Source: Candidatus Babelota bacterium (lineage in GTDB: Bacteria; Babelota; Babeliae; Babelales; JACPOV01). From it: a stretch of DNA of 58,499 bases. The translations under genes were made by a program, and so were the position numbers. The stretch spans positions 1 to 58,499 of the forward strand of contig JAKJAQ010000001.1 in NCBI GenBank assembly GCA_022707425.1. The letters are read 5' to 3'. The stretch's first letter is position 1; each line of letters starts with the position of its first letter. Below, piece after piece: positions 25,777 through 35,030 of this stretch. The notes under the pieces were generated by a model that was not told the origin of the DNA, did not search any database, and saw only the letters and a list, made by a program, of their open reading frames with translations.

Positions 25777-26547
25777 TTATCCTCTTGTTGATAATACAAT
25801 TTTTTTCAGTAATTGAAAATCGGTACTCGCTTTTCCCACTAAAAACCCGGCTATTTGAGGGATTTGCCACAACCGCACTGCATTAATCTCATCAACACTG
25901 CCACCATAAAGCAACACAAAAGAATGTTGTTTTTGGTATGGTTCCATACTTTGCTCAATGATACCAAACAGTTCCTGTAAATAATCGTTTGATGCGACTT
26001 TGCCCGTTCCTATTGACCAAAGCGGTTCATAGGCAATAGCTACTGTTTTTGATTGATGTTGTCTTTCAAGCACACGCTGCAATGGCGCAAGTTGTTCTTT
26101 AAGTTTTTTTTGCGCTGTTTTGTGTTGGTATTCTTCTTGTTTTTCACCAACGCAAAAAATGGGCGAAAGGTGGTGTTCAAAAAGTCGCTCAATTTTTGAT
26201 TGTAAAACAAGATCGGTTTCATCGCAGGCAGTACGCACTTCACTGTGACCAATAATACACCATTTACAACCAATTTCACTCAGCGATTGTGCTGCAATTT
26301 GACCGGTATATGCGCCATTTTCATGTGCCGAACAATTTTGCGAACCGAGCATAATAGTTGTTTGTTTAAGTTTATGCGCAATATAAGAAAGTGAATCTGC
26401 CGAAGGACATACAATAATCGAAACATTACTTTCATTTTGCAGTTCTTGTAACATTTTGCTATTTTTTTCAATCCAATTAAGCGCTTGCGCATGAGAAAAA
26501 TACATTTTCCAATTAGCAACAACAAAGCGTTGTACATTTTGCTTCAT
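25777..26547 (-). CDS. tpiA: Triosephosphate isomerase
   Basis: Interconverts DHAP and G3P in glycolysis. 256 residues with VVANWKMY (catalytic Lys), CIIGHSEVR (catalytic His), IAYEPLWSIGTGKVAS (catalytic Glu and loop 6) and LLYGGSVDEIN. The ATG at 26547 follows AAAAAGG. It leads the tpiA-secG-mlaE-mlaF run; tpiA-secG adjacency is common in bacteria. Confidence 0.96.
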   Translation of the reverse strand: MKQNVQRFVVANWKMYFSHAQALNWIEKNSKMLQELQNESNVSIIVCPSADSLSYIAHKLKQTTIMLGSQNCSAHENGAYTGQIAAQSLSEIGCKWCIIGHSEVRTACDETDLVLQSKIERLFEHHLSPIFCVGEKQEEYQHKTAQKKLKEQLAPLQRVLERQHQSKTVAIAYEPLWSIGTGKVASNDYLQELFGIIEQSMEPYQKQHSFVLLYGGSVDEINAVRLWQIPQIAGFLVGKASTDFQLLKKIVLSTRG

Positions 26548-26628
26548 ATCGTTTACCTTTTTGCAAAAAATTGTCGTATTTTCTCATGTAGTGTACACAT
26601 TTTTGTTCATCAATAAAAAAAGGAATAT

Positions 26629-27621
26629 ATGAAGTGCCATTTAATAATTCTTGTACTATTTTTTTCTCAATCACTCACTGCAATGTCTGCCACAGACCAG
26701 GCCAAACAATGCAGACTATATCAAAATTGCGAGATCACTCCTGAAAATTTATTTATGCTTTCAAAAAAAATGCCTGGACCATTGCAAAAAACAGTTAACC
26801 AGTGGTCGGAAGAAAAAAAAAATTTTCTGCATAAACTCATTCCGTTAACTGCTCATGCAATTGTCCATCAAAAGGAACTTACTCATGCACAAGAAAACTT
26901 TCACACAATTATTAGCAATGAACAATTGATAAATAGTTCAGCAAAAAACGCAACATTCAAAGTTGATTTCAATGAACAACCGTGGATTGTTAAATGCGTG
27001 GGTCCACAACGAAGAGCAAGTGCCCTTAATAATGAAAATAACAAATTACCAAACCAAAGTTATATGACACCAAGTCATGTTGCTGGTTATTTACGCGCAC
27101 TTGAAACGATTAATTCAAAAAAATTAACGAAGTTTAAAGTACCAGAAACGTATCTTGCTCAAATTCCAGAAAGAACGCCGATTGAAACGAGCACGAATGA
27201 TGAAAACTGTTTTGTTGTACAAGAATATCTGCCTGATTTTAAAAGCATATCTAAAAATACAGGAATTATTGCAACTATTGATGAAGAAACATTGTATCAA
27301 CTGTATACAATTATTAAAGCGGTACCTTTATGGGATTTTGCGGCAAATATTGCATTTGATCAACATGATGAGTGTTTTACTATGTTTGATTTAGAACAAT
27401 CTTGGGAAGAACCAAATAAATTTTTTAATAAAGATACAAATTTCGTCAAAATAAAAATAAACAATGGCATTGAAGATTTAGGATTAATAATTAAATTAAG
27501 CGCACTTAAAGGACACGAAGTTACCGAACTGCACAGAAATTTTGTCAAATTTGTTCAAAATGACGATTATTGGCAAAAATTAGGTATCCCACAAATAATT
27601 AAAAATACTTTTACTCTTTAA
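26629..27621 (+). CDS. Exported protein with kinase-fold-like C-terminal region
   Basis: 330 residues starting with a signal peptide (MKCHLIILVLFFSQ, cleavage near LTAMSA). From about residue 108 the order of motifs resembles a kinase fold: WIVKCVG with Lys122 (beta-3 lysine), a helix starting SHVAGYLRAL, FKVPETYLAQIP, hinge-like FVVQEYLP at 196-202, LWDFAANIAF with Asp236 and Asn240, and TMFDLEQ with Asp254/Glu256. The same layout recurs in the gene at 57493. Activity is unproven. Confidence 0.6.
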   Translation: MKCHLIILVLFFSQSLTAMSATDQAKQCRLYQNCEITPENLFMLSKKMPGPLQKTVNQWSEEKKNFLHKLIPLTAHAIVHQKELTHAQENFHTIISNEQLINSSAKNATFKVDFNEQPWIVKCVGPQRRASALNNENNKLPNQSYMTPSHVAGYLRALETINSKKLTKFKVPETYLAQIPERTPIETSTNDENCFVVQEYLPDFKSISKNTGIIATIDEETLYQLYTIIKAVPLWDFAANIAFDQHDECFTMFDLEQSWEEPNKFFNKDTNFVKIKINNGIEDLGLIIKLSALKGHEVTELHRNFVKFVQNDDYWQKLGIPQIIKNTFTL

Positions 27622-27722
27622 ATTTGATTCGGTGGCAAACAAATATTTTTTGTCAAAATTATTTTTGAATCGCTCATCGTATAATAACTTAGACGATCAA
27701 CTAATTTACAGAAAATAAGGTT

Positions 27723-28733
27723 TTATTTCGTGCGCCAATATGACCACCATAATTTAATTTTGGCTGCAATCATTTCGAGAATTGACTGTTGTTCTGCTTT
27801 TTTTTCTTGTTTAATCTCTAAGTGCCTTATTACCTCTTCCATTTTTTTTCTATCAATATTCTTTAATGTGTTCAATTTTTCTTGCGCTAGATTGAAAGCC
27901 GTTTTACCTTCTTTATTTTGAATTTCTGTTTTTGCGCCTTTTTGATAAAGAGCAACAATAAGTTCAAAAGCAGCACTATTTATTGCATTCATCAATGGCG
28001 TATTGCCATTCTTATCAATAGAATTGATATCTGAGGAATTTAACATTTTTTGTATAATTTGTTCACGTTCTGATTGATGAATAAGATTCGATTGTACTGC
28101 CAAAACATTAAGTGGCGTTCTTTCATTTTCATCGCGAGCAGATAAATCTACCTGTTGGTCCAACAGTATATTAATATTATTTACATTTCCATTTTTGATT
28201 GCTTGAATAAGCATACTACCACCATATGCTTTTAATTCGTTCAAAATTGCGCCATATTTTTTATTATTCGCCTGATTTTTTAACTTGCCAAGAACAATAT
28301 CAAAAACTGTTCTGCCTTGCTTATTACGAACTTCAAGATTTAAATCTTTTTCATAAAATAATAACGCATCAATCATTTCGTTAAATCCGTTATCGACAGC
28401 AACCATTAAAACCGAATTGCCACTCTGATCAACAGCATTAACATTTGGTTTTTTTTCTAAAATTTTTTTTATCAGCGCCGCCAGCACTTTCCGCTGTTCC
28501 GGTTTAAATTTAGATAAATCTGTTGCAGCAAGCACATTTAATGCAGTACGACCTTGATCATCTTTGACGGTAAGATCAATTTCTTGGTTTAATAAAGTTG
28601 GAACTGTTGAAAAATTTTGACTTTTAAATTTTTCGATAAGCTCCATTCCTCTTTCCTGAGGTAAATCAGCATTGATTTGGGCAACTAATTGCACAAACAA
28701 TATACTCAATAGCAATTGCAATTTATTGTGCAT
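27723..28733 (-). CDS. Exported ankyrin-repeat protein 1
   Basis: 336 residues. A signal peptide spans 1-22 (MHNKLQLLLSI, cleavage near INADLP). Ankyrin repeats follow, visible as DDQGRTALNVLA, DQSGNSVLMVAVDNGFNEMIDALL, NKQGRTVFDIVL, DENERTPLNVLA and DKNGNTPLMNAINSAAFELIVALY. The C-terminal ~45 residues are charged and end in a Trp-rich segment. It lacks the shared tail of the next two ankyrin genes. Exported ankyrin proteins commonly bind host proteins (inference here). Confidence 0.88.
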   Translation of the reverse strand: MHNKLQLLLSILFVQLVAQINADLPQERGMELIEKFKSQNFSTVPTLLNQEIDLTVKDDQGRTALNVLAATDLSKFKPEQRKVLAALIKKILEKKPNVNAVDQSGNSVLMVAVDNGFNEMIDALLFYEKDLNLEVRNKQGRTVFDIVLGKLKNQANNKKYGAILNELKAYGGSMLIQAIKNGNVNNINILLDQQVDLSARDENERTPLNVLAVQSNLIHQSEREQIIQKMLNSSDINSIDKNGNTPLMNAINSAAFELIVALYQKGAKTEIQNKEGKTAFNLAQEKLNTLKNIDRKKMEEVIRHLEIKQEKKAEQQSILEMIAAKIKLWWSYWRTK

Positions 28734-28798
28734 ATTTTATCTCATAAATGGTGAAAAATAATAACTTCAACAATCAATGTATATAAAAGAGCTCACAT

Positions 28799-28833
28799 AA
28801 AACAAGGCAAGATAAAAATTCTTGCCTTGTTTT
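28799..28833 (-). terminator. Terminator behind ankyrin gene 2
   Basis: A 14-bp perfect stem: AAAACAAGGCAAGA (28799-28812) pairs with TCTTGCCTTGTTTT (28820-28833), with a 7-base loop. The stem is identical to the one behind ankyrin gene 3. Confidence 0.8.
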
Positions 28834-28856
28834 TAATTTTGAAATAATTATTTTTT

Positions 28857-30488
28857 TTATTTCGTTAAAATTACCGTCAACTGGTTAAGTTGATCGAGTA
28901 ATTTTTGCATTGATGAAACCAATGGCTGCATTCCACCAACAGGCCCCGGCATTGGTGAAGGAGTTGGTGTTGGTGCAATGTCAAAATTAGTTAATTTAAT
29001 GCCCTGCGCGTTTTCTAATCCATTTATAATTCTTTGGAAAGCAATTTTTTTCTGACCAGTCTGAACTTTTTCTTCTTCGCGAGCCATAGCCAAAGCGGTT
29101 TGACCTTTTACTTGTTTTGTCAAATCGGCTCCAAGTGCAATTAATGCTTCTACAACTCCTAGATTGCCACTCTTTGCAGCTACCGCAAGTGGAGTAAATC
29201 CTGCAACTATTCCATCTTTATCTGCTCCCGCAGCAATGATAGCAAGCGCAAATTCTTTTGCATCTTTAGGCGTAAGGTCTTCTTCGCTACGTGCTACTGT
29301 TAACAAGGGTGTATATTCCGTTTCAGGATCTACAAAATTAGGATTGAAAGGTTTTTTTAATAATTCTCGTATTGTTGCAGTATCTGCTTTGGCTATTGCT
29401 ACAATTAAATCAGCGGCATTCTTATTTGCATCAAAAAATTCTGGCCCAGGCATTGGGGGTGCTGATGGAAAAAGCATTTGAGGTTTGTTTAACTTTGGTA
29501 AAATCATATTAATAATTTTTTCATATGCGCGACGTTTTTGGTTATTTGATTCCTTATCATGAATATCAATTAAGAATTCATCAATCGGTTTTCCACCAAT
29601 GCGCAAATTAACATTAACTCCTGAATCAATAAGTGTTTTTACTATGCCCGGATGTGCTTCGCGAGCCGCTAATATTAATGGTGTATAGCCACCAGCAGTA
29701 GCCGCTTCACCACGAACGCCATGTTTCAAAAGCGCTTGCGTAATCTCTTCTTCTTGCTGTTCGGTGTAAGGATAATCACTTTGTGCAAATGCAAACAAAA
29801 GATTTTCGCCACGATTATTTACGTAACCAGCGTTTAAGTCTGCTTGCGATAATAATGCATTTATGTTATCCATTTGTCCTAAGAAAAGTGCATCGAACAA
29901 TTGTTCCGCTTTCGCCTCAGAGGGACGCTTTCTTTTTGCATCTTGCAAAAGATTTCGCATATTGTCGGTCTTTGCAAGAGCAATCAGATCATCAGTAGCA
30001 ATAGCACCTTGGCTAATCAACAAACTTGCAATATCAGGTTTGTCTGCTGTAACTGCATATTTTAATGCAGATTCACCTAAGTTTCCTTTCATATCCACTA
30101 TAGATGGCTTTGGGGCGCGCAATAGAGTTCTGACTAACTCAATATCGCCAGTTTGAACTGCATTCATTAATGGCGTTATGCCAAACTGATCGGCTGCATT
30201 AGGATTTGCTTCTTTTTCTAACAAATTAGCTAACACAAATTCATAATCTCGATCACCAGAAATATACTTTTTTGTTACCCACCACAATGCAGTTCTTTTT
30301 TGCGCATCAGCTATTTTGATTAATCCACCTTGGCCACCAATATCTCCGACATTCTCTCTCATCTGAGCTTTATTACCTTGTTGAAACGCTTCAAGCCATT
30401 GTTTTTCTTGCGCTGTCAATGGTTTCATTGATTGAACAGTGCCTGTTGCAAGCAGAGCGGATAGTATTAAGAAAAATTTTCTTCCCAT
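28857..30488 (-). CDS. Exported ankyrin-repeat protein 2
   Basis: The ATG at 30488 follows AAAAAAGGAG and gives 543 residues; an in-frame start at 30512 is weaker. A signal peptide (MGRKFFLILSALLATG, cleavage near TVQSMK) precedes two groups of ankyrin repeats, for example DQFGITPLMNAVQTGDIELV, TAGGYTPLILAAREAHPGIV and VAGFTPLAVAAKSGNLGVVEAL. A Pro-rich linker (PTPTPSPMPGPVGG) leads to a C-terminal tail with QPLVSSMQKLL that is shared with ankyrin protein 3. Possible effector (inference). Confidence 0.9.
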   Translation of the reverse strand: MGRKFFLILSALLATGTVQSMKPLTAQEKQWLEAFQQGNKAQMRENVGDIGGQGGLIKIADAQKRTALWWVTKKYISGDRDYEFVLANLLEKEANPNAADQFGITPLMNAVQTGDIELVRTLLRAPKPSIVDMKGNLGESALKYAVTADKPDIASLLISQGAIATDDLIALAKTDNMRNLLQDAKRKRPSEAKAEQLFDALFLGQMDNINALLSQADLNAGYVNNRGENLLFAFAQSDYPYTEQQEEEITQALLKHGVRGEAATAGGYTPLILAAREAHPGIVKTLIDSGVNVNLRIGGKPIDEFLIDIHDKESNNQKRRAYEKIINMILPKLNKPQMLFPSAPPMPGPEFFDANKNAADLIVAIAKADTATIRELLKKPFNPNFVDPETEYTPLLTVARSEEDLTPKDAKEFALAIIAAGADKDGIVAGFTPLAVAAKSGNLGVVEALIALGADLTKQVKGQTALAMAREEEKVQTGQKKIAFQRIINGLENAQGIKLTNFDIAPTPTPSPMPGPVGGMQPLVSSMQKLLDQLNQLTVILTK

Positions 30489-30555
30489 AAAAAACTCCTT
30501 TTTTATTCGCATTCATTTTGTTTGACCTAAAAAATCTACACCGGTTTAAATAAAA

Positions 30556-30591
30556 AAAACAAGGCAAGAATTTTTTGTCTTGCCTTGTTTT
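30556..30591 (-). terminator. Terminator behind ankyrin gene 3
   Basis: Stem AAAACAAGGCAAGA (30556-30569) with TCTTGCCTTGTTTT (30578-30591) and an 8-base loop. On the minus strand it is followed by eight T residues. The stem is identical to that at 28799-28833. Confidence 0.88.
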
Positions 30592-30610
30592 GATTTTTAA
30601 CTAATTATTT

Positions 30611-31711
30611 TTATTTAACTAAAATTGCGGTTAACTGAGTAAGCTGATTGAGAAGTTTCTGCATTGATGATACAAGTGGCTGCAAGCCTACTTCTGGACC
30701 TGGCTTTGGTCCCGGTTGCGGCAATTTTTTTTGTAACAAATCAACAATTTGATTTAACTCGCCATTTGCTATTTTTTGGGCAATTTGTAAAGCATTCATA
30801 TCTTTGTATTCACCATCAGTTGCCTTTTTATCCAAATCGGCACCAGCATCAACAAGATATTTTGCTGCATCAACCGATTGAGCTATCACTGCAGCCATCA
30901 ATGGCGTTTTACCCTGATTATTTGGTTGATTGATATCTGCACCCTGATTTTTGACAAGCGTGTCCATGAAAAGTTTTATTGTAGGATATTTTGCTGTTGG
31001 TGCAATATTTTCTACGTAATAAATAAGAATGGTGCCACTTCTTCCTGCAGTATATTTGCCGTTAATTTTCCCCTTAGGTAATACCAAAAATTTAGCGATT
31101 TCATTCATGTTTTTATTTTGGATTGCATTTATAAGATCCAATGCATTCTGATTTGGTGTTCGATCAACTGGTACGGGTACTGGTACCGGAGCAGGTCTCC
31201 CTTCAGCTCTATTCTTAATTATATCGTAAACAGCTTGCGCATCTGCTGTTTTTCGATTAGTTGCTATTTGTTCTGCAAATTCAAGCGGGGTCAAAAGATT
31301 AGGAATTACTTTTTTTGGATCGGCACCTCTGCTTAGAAGATCTTCTACCGCAGGAACAAAAGAACGATTAATCGCATCATTCAAGGGTGTACCCTGTTTG
31401 TTGTCCAAAACATCAACATCCGGCCGATCACCAGATTGTCGTTTAAAAATTAAATCCAAAATTTTGGGGAAATTAGTTTTGTCATCACCATAGCTATCAA
31501 CAGCCAAATGAAGAACCGTTGCTCCTTGTTGATTTTTAACAGTAATATCTATTGCGCGATCATCTTCATTTAGCAAGCGCAACACCTGTGCAAGATCTTT
31601 TGTTTCAAGTGCGTCAATTAATTTTTTTCCATTATCTTGCCTGGCTTTTTCCATCCCATGCAACCCTTGTTGCGCAAGAAGACAAATAAATATCATTATT
31701 TTTTTTCTCAT
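30611..31711 (-). CDS. Exported ankyrin-repeat protein 3
   Basis: 366 residues from the ATG at 31711, which follows AAGGAG. The signal peptide is MRKKIMIFICLLAQQGLHG. Ankyrin repeats include NQQGATVLHLAVDSYGDD, NKQGTPLNDAINRSFVPAVEDL and NNQGKTPLMAAVIAQSVDAAKYL. A repetitive Pro/Val linker (APVPVPVPVDRTP) lies in the middle, and a PGPKPGPEVG linker leads to the QPLVSSMQKLL tail found in ankyrin protein 2. The shared tail and terminator suggest duplication. Confidence 0.9.
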   Translation of the reverse strand: MRKKIMIFICLLAQQGLHGMEKARQDNGKKLIDALETKDLAQVLRLLNEDDRAIDITVKNQQGATVLHLAVDSYGDDKTNFPKILDLIFKRQSGDRPDVDVLDNKQGTPLNDAINRSFVPAVEDLLSRGADPKKVIPNLLTPLEFAEQIATNRKTADAQAVYDIIKNRAEGRPAPVPVPVPVDRTPNQNALDLINAIQNKNMNEIAKFLVLPKGKINGKYTAGRSGTILIYYVENIAPTAKYPTIKLFMDTLVKNQGADINQPNNQGKTPLMAAVIAQSVDAAKYLVDAGADLDKKATDGEYKDMNALQIAQKIANGELNQIVDLLQKKLPQPGPKPGPEVGLQPLVSSMQKLLNQLTQLTAILVK

Positions 31712-31902
31712 CTCGGCTCCTTTTTTTTCTATAAAAAATACATATAAATGAATTATTTAAAAAAATATTTTTTCTCTTAAAAACGTACAACTTTTTTTAT
31801 CATCGATGCAAGAGCATGATACTTAGTACCAAATTCCTGTTCAAGGCGTTTGATTTATTTTTTCAACTTCTGTTCTTTTAGTAATTTAAAACAATCAACA
31901 TT

Positions 31903-32868
31903 TCAAATAACGCGCAAATCATCAATGCGTTTAGTACCACAATTTTTTAATCGCCCAATATACCATTCATATGTTCTTTTCAAGCCTACATGGATCGAAG
32001 TGTGTGCATTCCAGCCAAGATTATTTATAGGTGCGCAATCGAGCAATTTTCGTGGCGTACCTTCAAGTTGTTGGTCAAAAACAATGGTGCCTCTGTACCC
32101 TACGACTTTTTTAATCATTTGCGCAAGATCACAAATGCTGATTTCTTCTCCACTTCCTATATTAATCGGATCAAAACCATTAAAGTTTTCCATCAAAAAT
32201 AATAATGCCCGTGCACAATCATCAACATACAAAAATTCACGCAATGCATTACCAGTTCCCCATAAATGAACTGTTTTTGCATTTTCAAAATGAGCATGAT
32301 GGATTTTCAACATAAGTGCAGGAATTACATGCGATTTTTCAGCATCAAATGTATCACCCGGACCGTAAAGGTTAGTGGGCATGCATGAAATAAAATTGTC
32401 TCCATACTGCTTTCTGTACGATTGCACCATTTTAATGCCGGCAATTTTTGCAATTGCATACGCTTCATTTGTTTTTTCTAACTCACCGGTTAATAAATGA
32501 TGTGGCTGCATAGGCTGAGGACAAGTACGCGGATAGATACACGAAGAGCCAATAAATAATATTTTTTTCACTTTATTGTTGTGTGCAGCATGAATCACAT
32601 TTGTTTGAATCATGAGATTGTCGTACAAAAATTGCGCAGGTAATTCATTATTAGCTTTTATACCACCCACCGTTGCGGCAGCCAAAAACACATAATCTGG
32701 TTTTTTAGCTGCAAAAAAATTTTCCACCATTTGTTGATTGCGCAAATCAAGTTCCGCTTTTGTAGCAAAAACAAAATTTGTATAACCAGCAGTTTTTAGC
32801 GTGCGCATTAATGCACTGCCAAGCAATCCTTCATGGCCTGCAATATAAATTTTTTCGTTTTTTTTCAT
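31903..32868 (-). CDS. fcl: GDP-L-fucose synthase
   Basis: A 321-residue SDR epimerase/reductase that makes GDP-L-fucose from the Gmd product. The cofactor loop is IAGHEGLLGSALM, the family block AAATVGGIKANN follows, and the catalytic pair is in YAIAKIAGIKM. FIGSSCIYP is typical of WcaG. It is the last gene of the sugar operon, 3 bases after gmd. Confidence 0.94.
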   Translation of the reverse strand: MKKNEKIYIAGHEGLLGSALMRTLKTAGYTNFVFATKAELDLRNQQMVENFFAAKKPDYVFLAAATVGGIKANNELPAQFLYDNLMIQTNVIHAAHNNKVKKILFIGSSCIYPRTCPQPMQPHHLLTGELEKTNEAYAIAKIAGIKMVQSYRKQYGDNFISCMPTNLYGPGDTFDAEKSHVIPALMLKIHHAHFENAKTVHLWGTGNALREFLYVDDCARALLFLMENFNGFDPINIGSGEEISICDLAQMIKKVVGYRGTIVFDQQLEGTPRKLLDCAPINNLGWNAHTSIHVGLKRTYEWYIGRLKNCGTKRIDDLRVI

Positions 32869-32871
32869 TTT

Positions 32872-33978
32872 TTACTCAAGTTCTACAAAGCGATGCGGTG
32901 TTTGAATTAAAATTGATCGATGAACACGCAACGATTGCTCAACTAAATGCAAATCGTGTTGCACCATCAATGAAATTAATCCAGAAAAATCAACGGTAGG
33001 TTGCCACCCTAATTGGTTGTGTGCTTTTGTTGCGTCACCACAAAGTTGGTCAACTTCTGTTGGCCTGAAATATCGTTTATCGATTTCTACTAGCGGCAAG
33101 CTACCAACACCAAACCGGTTATCATATGCTTTTTCTTCAAGACCAATTCCATGCCATTCAAGTGTAATACCAATTTGCGCAAACGCACATTGAACAAATT
33201 CACGCACTGAATGCATTTTTCCTGTTGCAATAACAAAATCGTCAGCTTTTTCTTGTTGCATCATCAACCACATTGCATACACATAATCTTTTGCATAACC
33301 CCAATCACGTTGCGCGTCAAGATTTCCTAAATGCAATGTTGTTTGCAAACCATGCGCAATGTGTGCGACGGCGCGGGTAATTTTTCGTGTCACAAATGTT
33401 TCACCTCGCAACGGAGATTCATGATTGAATAAAATGCCATTGCATGCAAACATGTTATAAGCTTCACGATAATTAACAGTAATCCAATGTGCATATAACT
33501 TTGCAACCGCATAAGGAGATCGAGGATAAAAAGCGGTTTCTTCATTCTGCATCTTGGCGGTAATTTTTCCAAATAGTTCACTCGTGGAAGCTTGGTAAAA
33601 CCTCGTTTCAGTTAAATCAGCTAAGCGAACCGCTTCCAATAGCCTTAATGTACCAATTGCATCGCATTGTGCTGTATACTCTGGCGTTTCAAATGAAACT
33701 TGAACGTGGCTTTGAGCTGCTAAGTTATACAACTCATCTGGTCGAATTTCTTTTATCAAGCGAACTAAATTCGTGGTATCGGTTACATCTCCATAATGCA
33801 ACATAAATGAGACATCATGCTTTTCATGCCGATCTTTATAGATATGATCAATGCGACTTGTATTAAAAGAAGATGAGCGACGCTTGATTCCATGAACTTC
33901 GTACCCTTTAGACAGTAGAAGTTCAACCAAATAGGCACCATCTTGCCCGGTTACTCCAGTAATAAGCGCTCTTTTCAT
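32872..33978 (-). CDS. gmd: GDP-mannose 4,6-dehydratase
   Basis: 368 residues, SDR fold. The cofactor loop is [27 protein letters not shown] follows, TSELFGK is typical, and the catalytic Tyr/Lys are in [12 protein letters not shown]. It converts GDP-mannose to GDP-4-keto-6-deoxymannose for Fcl. The ATG at 33978 follows GAGAG. It lies 15 bases after manC. Confidence 0.95.
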   Translation of the reverse strand: MKRALITGVTGQDGAYLVELLLSKGYEVHGIKRRSSSFNTSRIDHIYKDRHEKHDVSFMLHYGDVTDTTNLVRLIKEIRPDELYNLAAQSHVQVSFETPEYTAQCDAIGTLRLLEAVRLADLTETRFYQASTSELFGKITAKMQNEETAFYPRSPYAVAKLYAHWITVNYREAYNMFACNGILFNHESPLRGETFVTRKITRAVAHIAHGLQTTLHLGNLDAQRDWGYAKDYVYAMWLMMQQEKADDFVIATGKMHSVREFVQCAFAQIGITLEWHGIGLEEKAYDNRFGVGSLPLVEIDKRYFRPTEVDQLCGDATKAHNQLGWQPTVDFSGLISLMVQHDLHLVEQSLRVHRSILIQTPHRFVELE

Positions 33979-33993
33979 ACGCTTCTCTCTTTT

Positions 33994-35028
33994 TTACGTA
34001 TAGGTGCTACCAAATTTTTGCTCGAGTTGCTGCACAAGCTGTTTTACTTTTTCAACTTGAGATCTTTTTACAATCAATAATGCGTCATCAGTTTCAACAA
34101 CGCATAAATCATCAACACCAATTAATCCCACAATTTTTTTATTTGATAAAACTAAGTTGTGATTTGCTTCTACCGTAATAATATTATTAATCTGTTCTAA
34201 AGATTGAAGTAACAAAAACGTTTCCAAATTTCCCACATCTGACCATCCAAACTGCGCAGGAAGCACATACACTTTTTTACTTTTTTCTAATACTGCATAA
34301 TCAATCGAAATATTTTCGCAATCTGCGTATGAATTTTTATCACCAGCTAAATAATTTTGCACTTTTTTCAAAATGTTTGGCGCATAATGCGCAAAAGATT
34401 CGATAAATGAATTAACAGTTCCACAAAAAATGCCAATATTCCATAACATGTGCTGACTTTTTACATATTCAGCTGCTGTTTTTTTATCAGGTTTCTCATG
34501 AAATCGCAAAACAGGACAGGTTGATAGATGAGGAATTAGTGGTCTTGGCCCGTATTCAATATAGCCATATCCTGTTGCCGGGTGGGTAGGATGCAAACCG
34601 AGTAATGTAATTCCTTCATTATCAGCCACAAAATTGACAACAGCCTTAATATTTTCAATAAATTGATGCGTATCTGCAATAAAATGATCTGCAGGAATAA
34701 ATAATAGTATTGCGCTCGGGTTGATTTTTTGCACAAATAAACTAGCAAGTGCAATCGAAGGTGCGGTATTGCGCGAAATAGGTTCAGCAATAATATGCCC
34801 AACACGAGCACCAATTTTTTTTATTATTTCATTTTTTTGCTGCTCTGTTGTTATAATTATGAGCTGTTCTGGTGGTATATAATTTGCGAATCGATCAATT
34901 GTCTGATCAAGCAGCGAGCTGCCATTCTTAAATGGCAATAATTGTTTTGGTTTTGATGCACGACTGAGTGGCCAAAGCCGCTCCCCTTTGCCGCCTGCCA
35001 AAATAATTCCATAAACAGGTCGTTGCAT
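33994..35028 (-). CDS. manC: Mannose-1-phosphate guanylyltransferase
   Basis: 344 residues: the nucleotidyltransferase domain only, without the phosphomannose isomerase domain of long ManC proteins. The signature GIILAGGKGERLWPLSRASK is at the N-terminus. LLFIPADHFI and FHEKPDKKTA follow, and AQFGWSDVGNLETF is the mannose-site block. It makes GDP-mannose. It starts 2 bases after the stop of the upstream glycosyltransferase. Confidence 0.93.
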   Translation of the reverse strand: MQRPVYGIILAGGKGERLWPLSRASKPKQLLPFKNGSSLLDQTIDRFANYIPPEQLIIITTEQQKNEIIKKIGARVGHIIAEPISRNTAPSIALASLFVQKINPSAILLFIPADHFIADTHQFIENIKAVVNFVADNEGITLLGLHPTHPATGYGYIEYGPRPLIPHLSTCPVLRFHEKPDKKTAAEYVKSQHMLWNIGIFCGTVNSFIESFAHYAPNILKKVQNYLAGDKNSYADCENISIDYAVLEKSKKVYVLPAQFGWSDVGNLETFLLLQSLEQINNIITVEANHNLVLSNKKIVGLIGVDDLCVVETDDALLIVKRSQVEKVKQLVQQLEQKFGSTYT

Positions 35029-35030
35029 AG

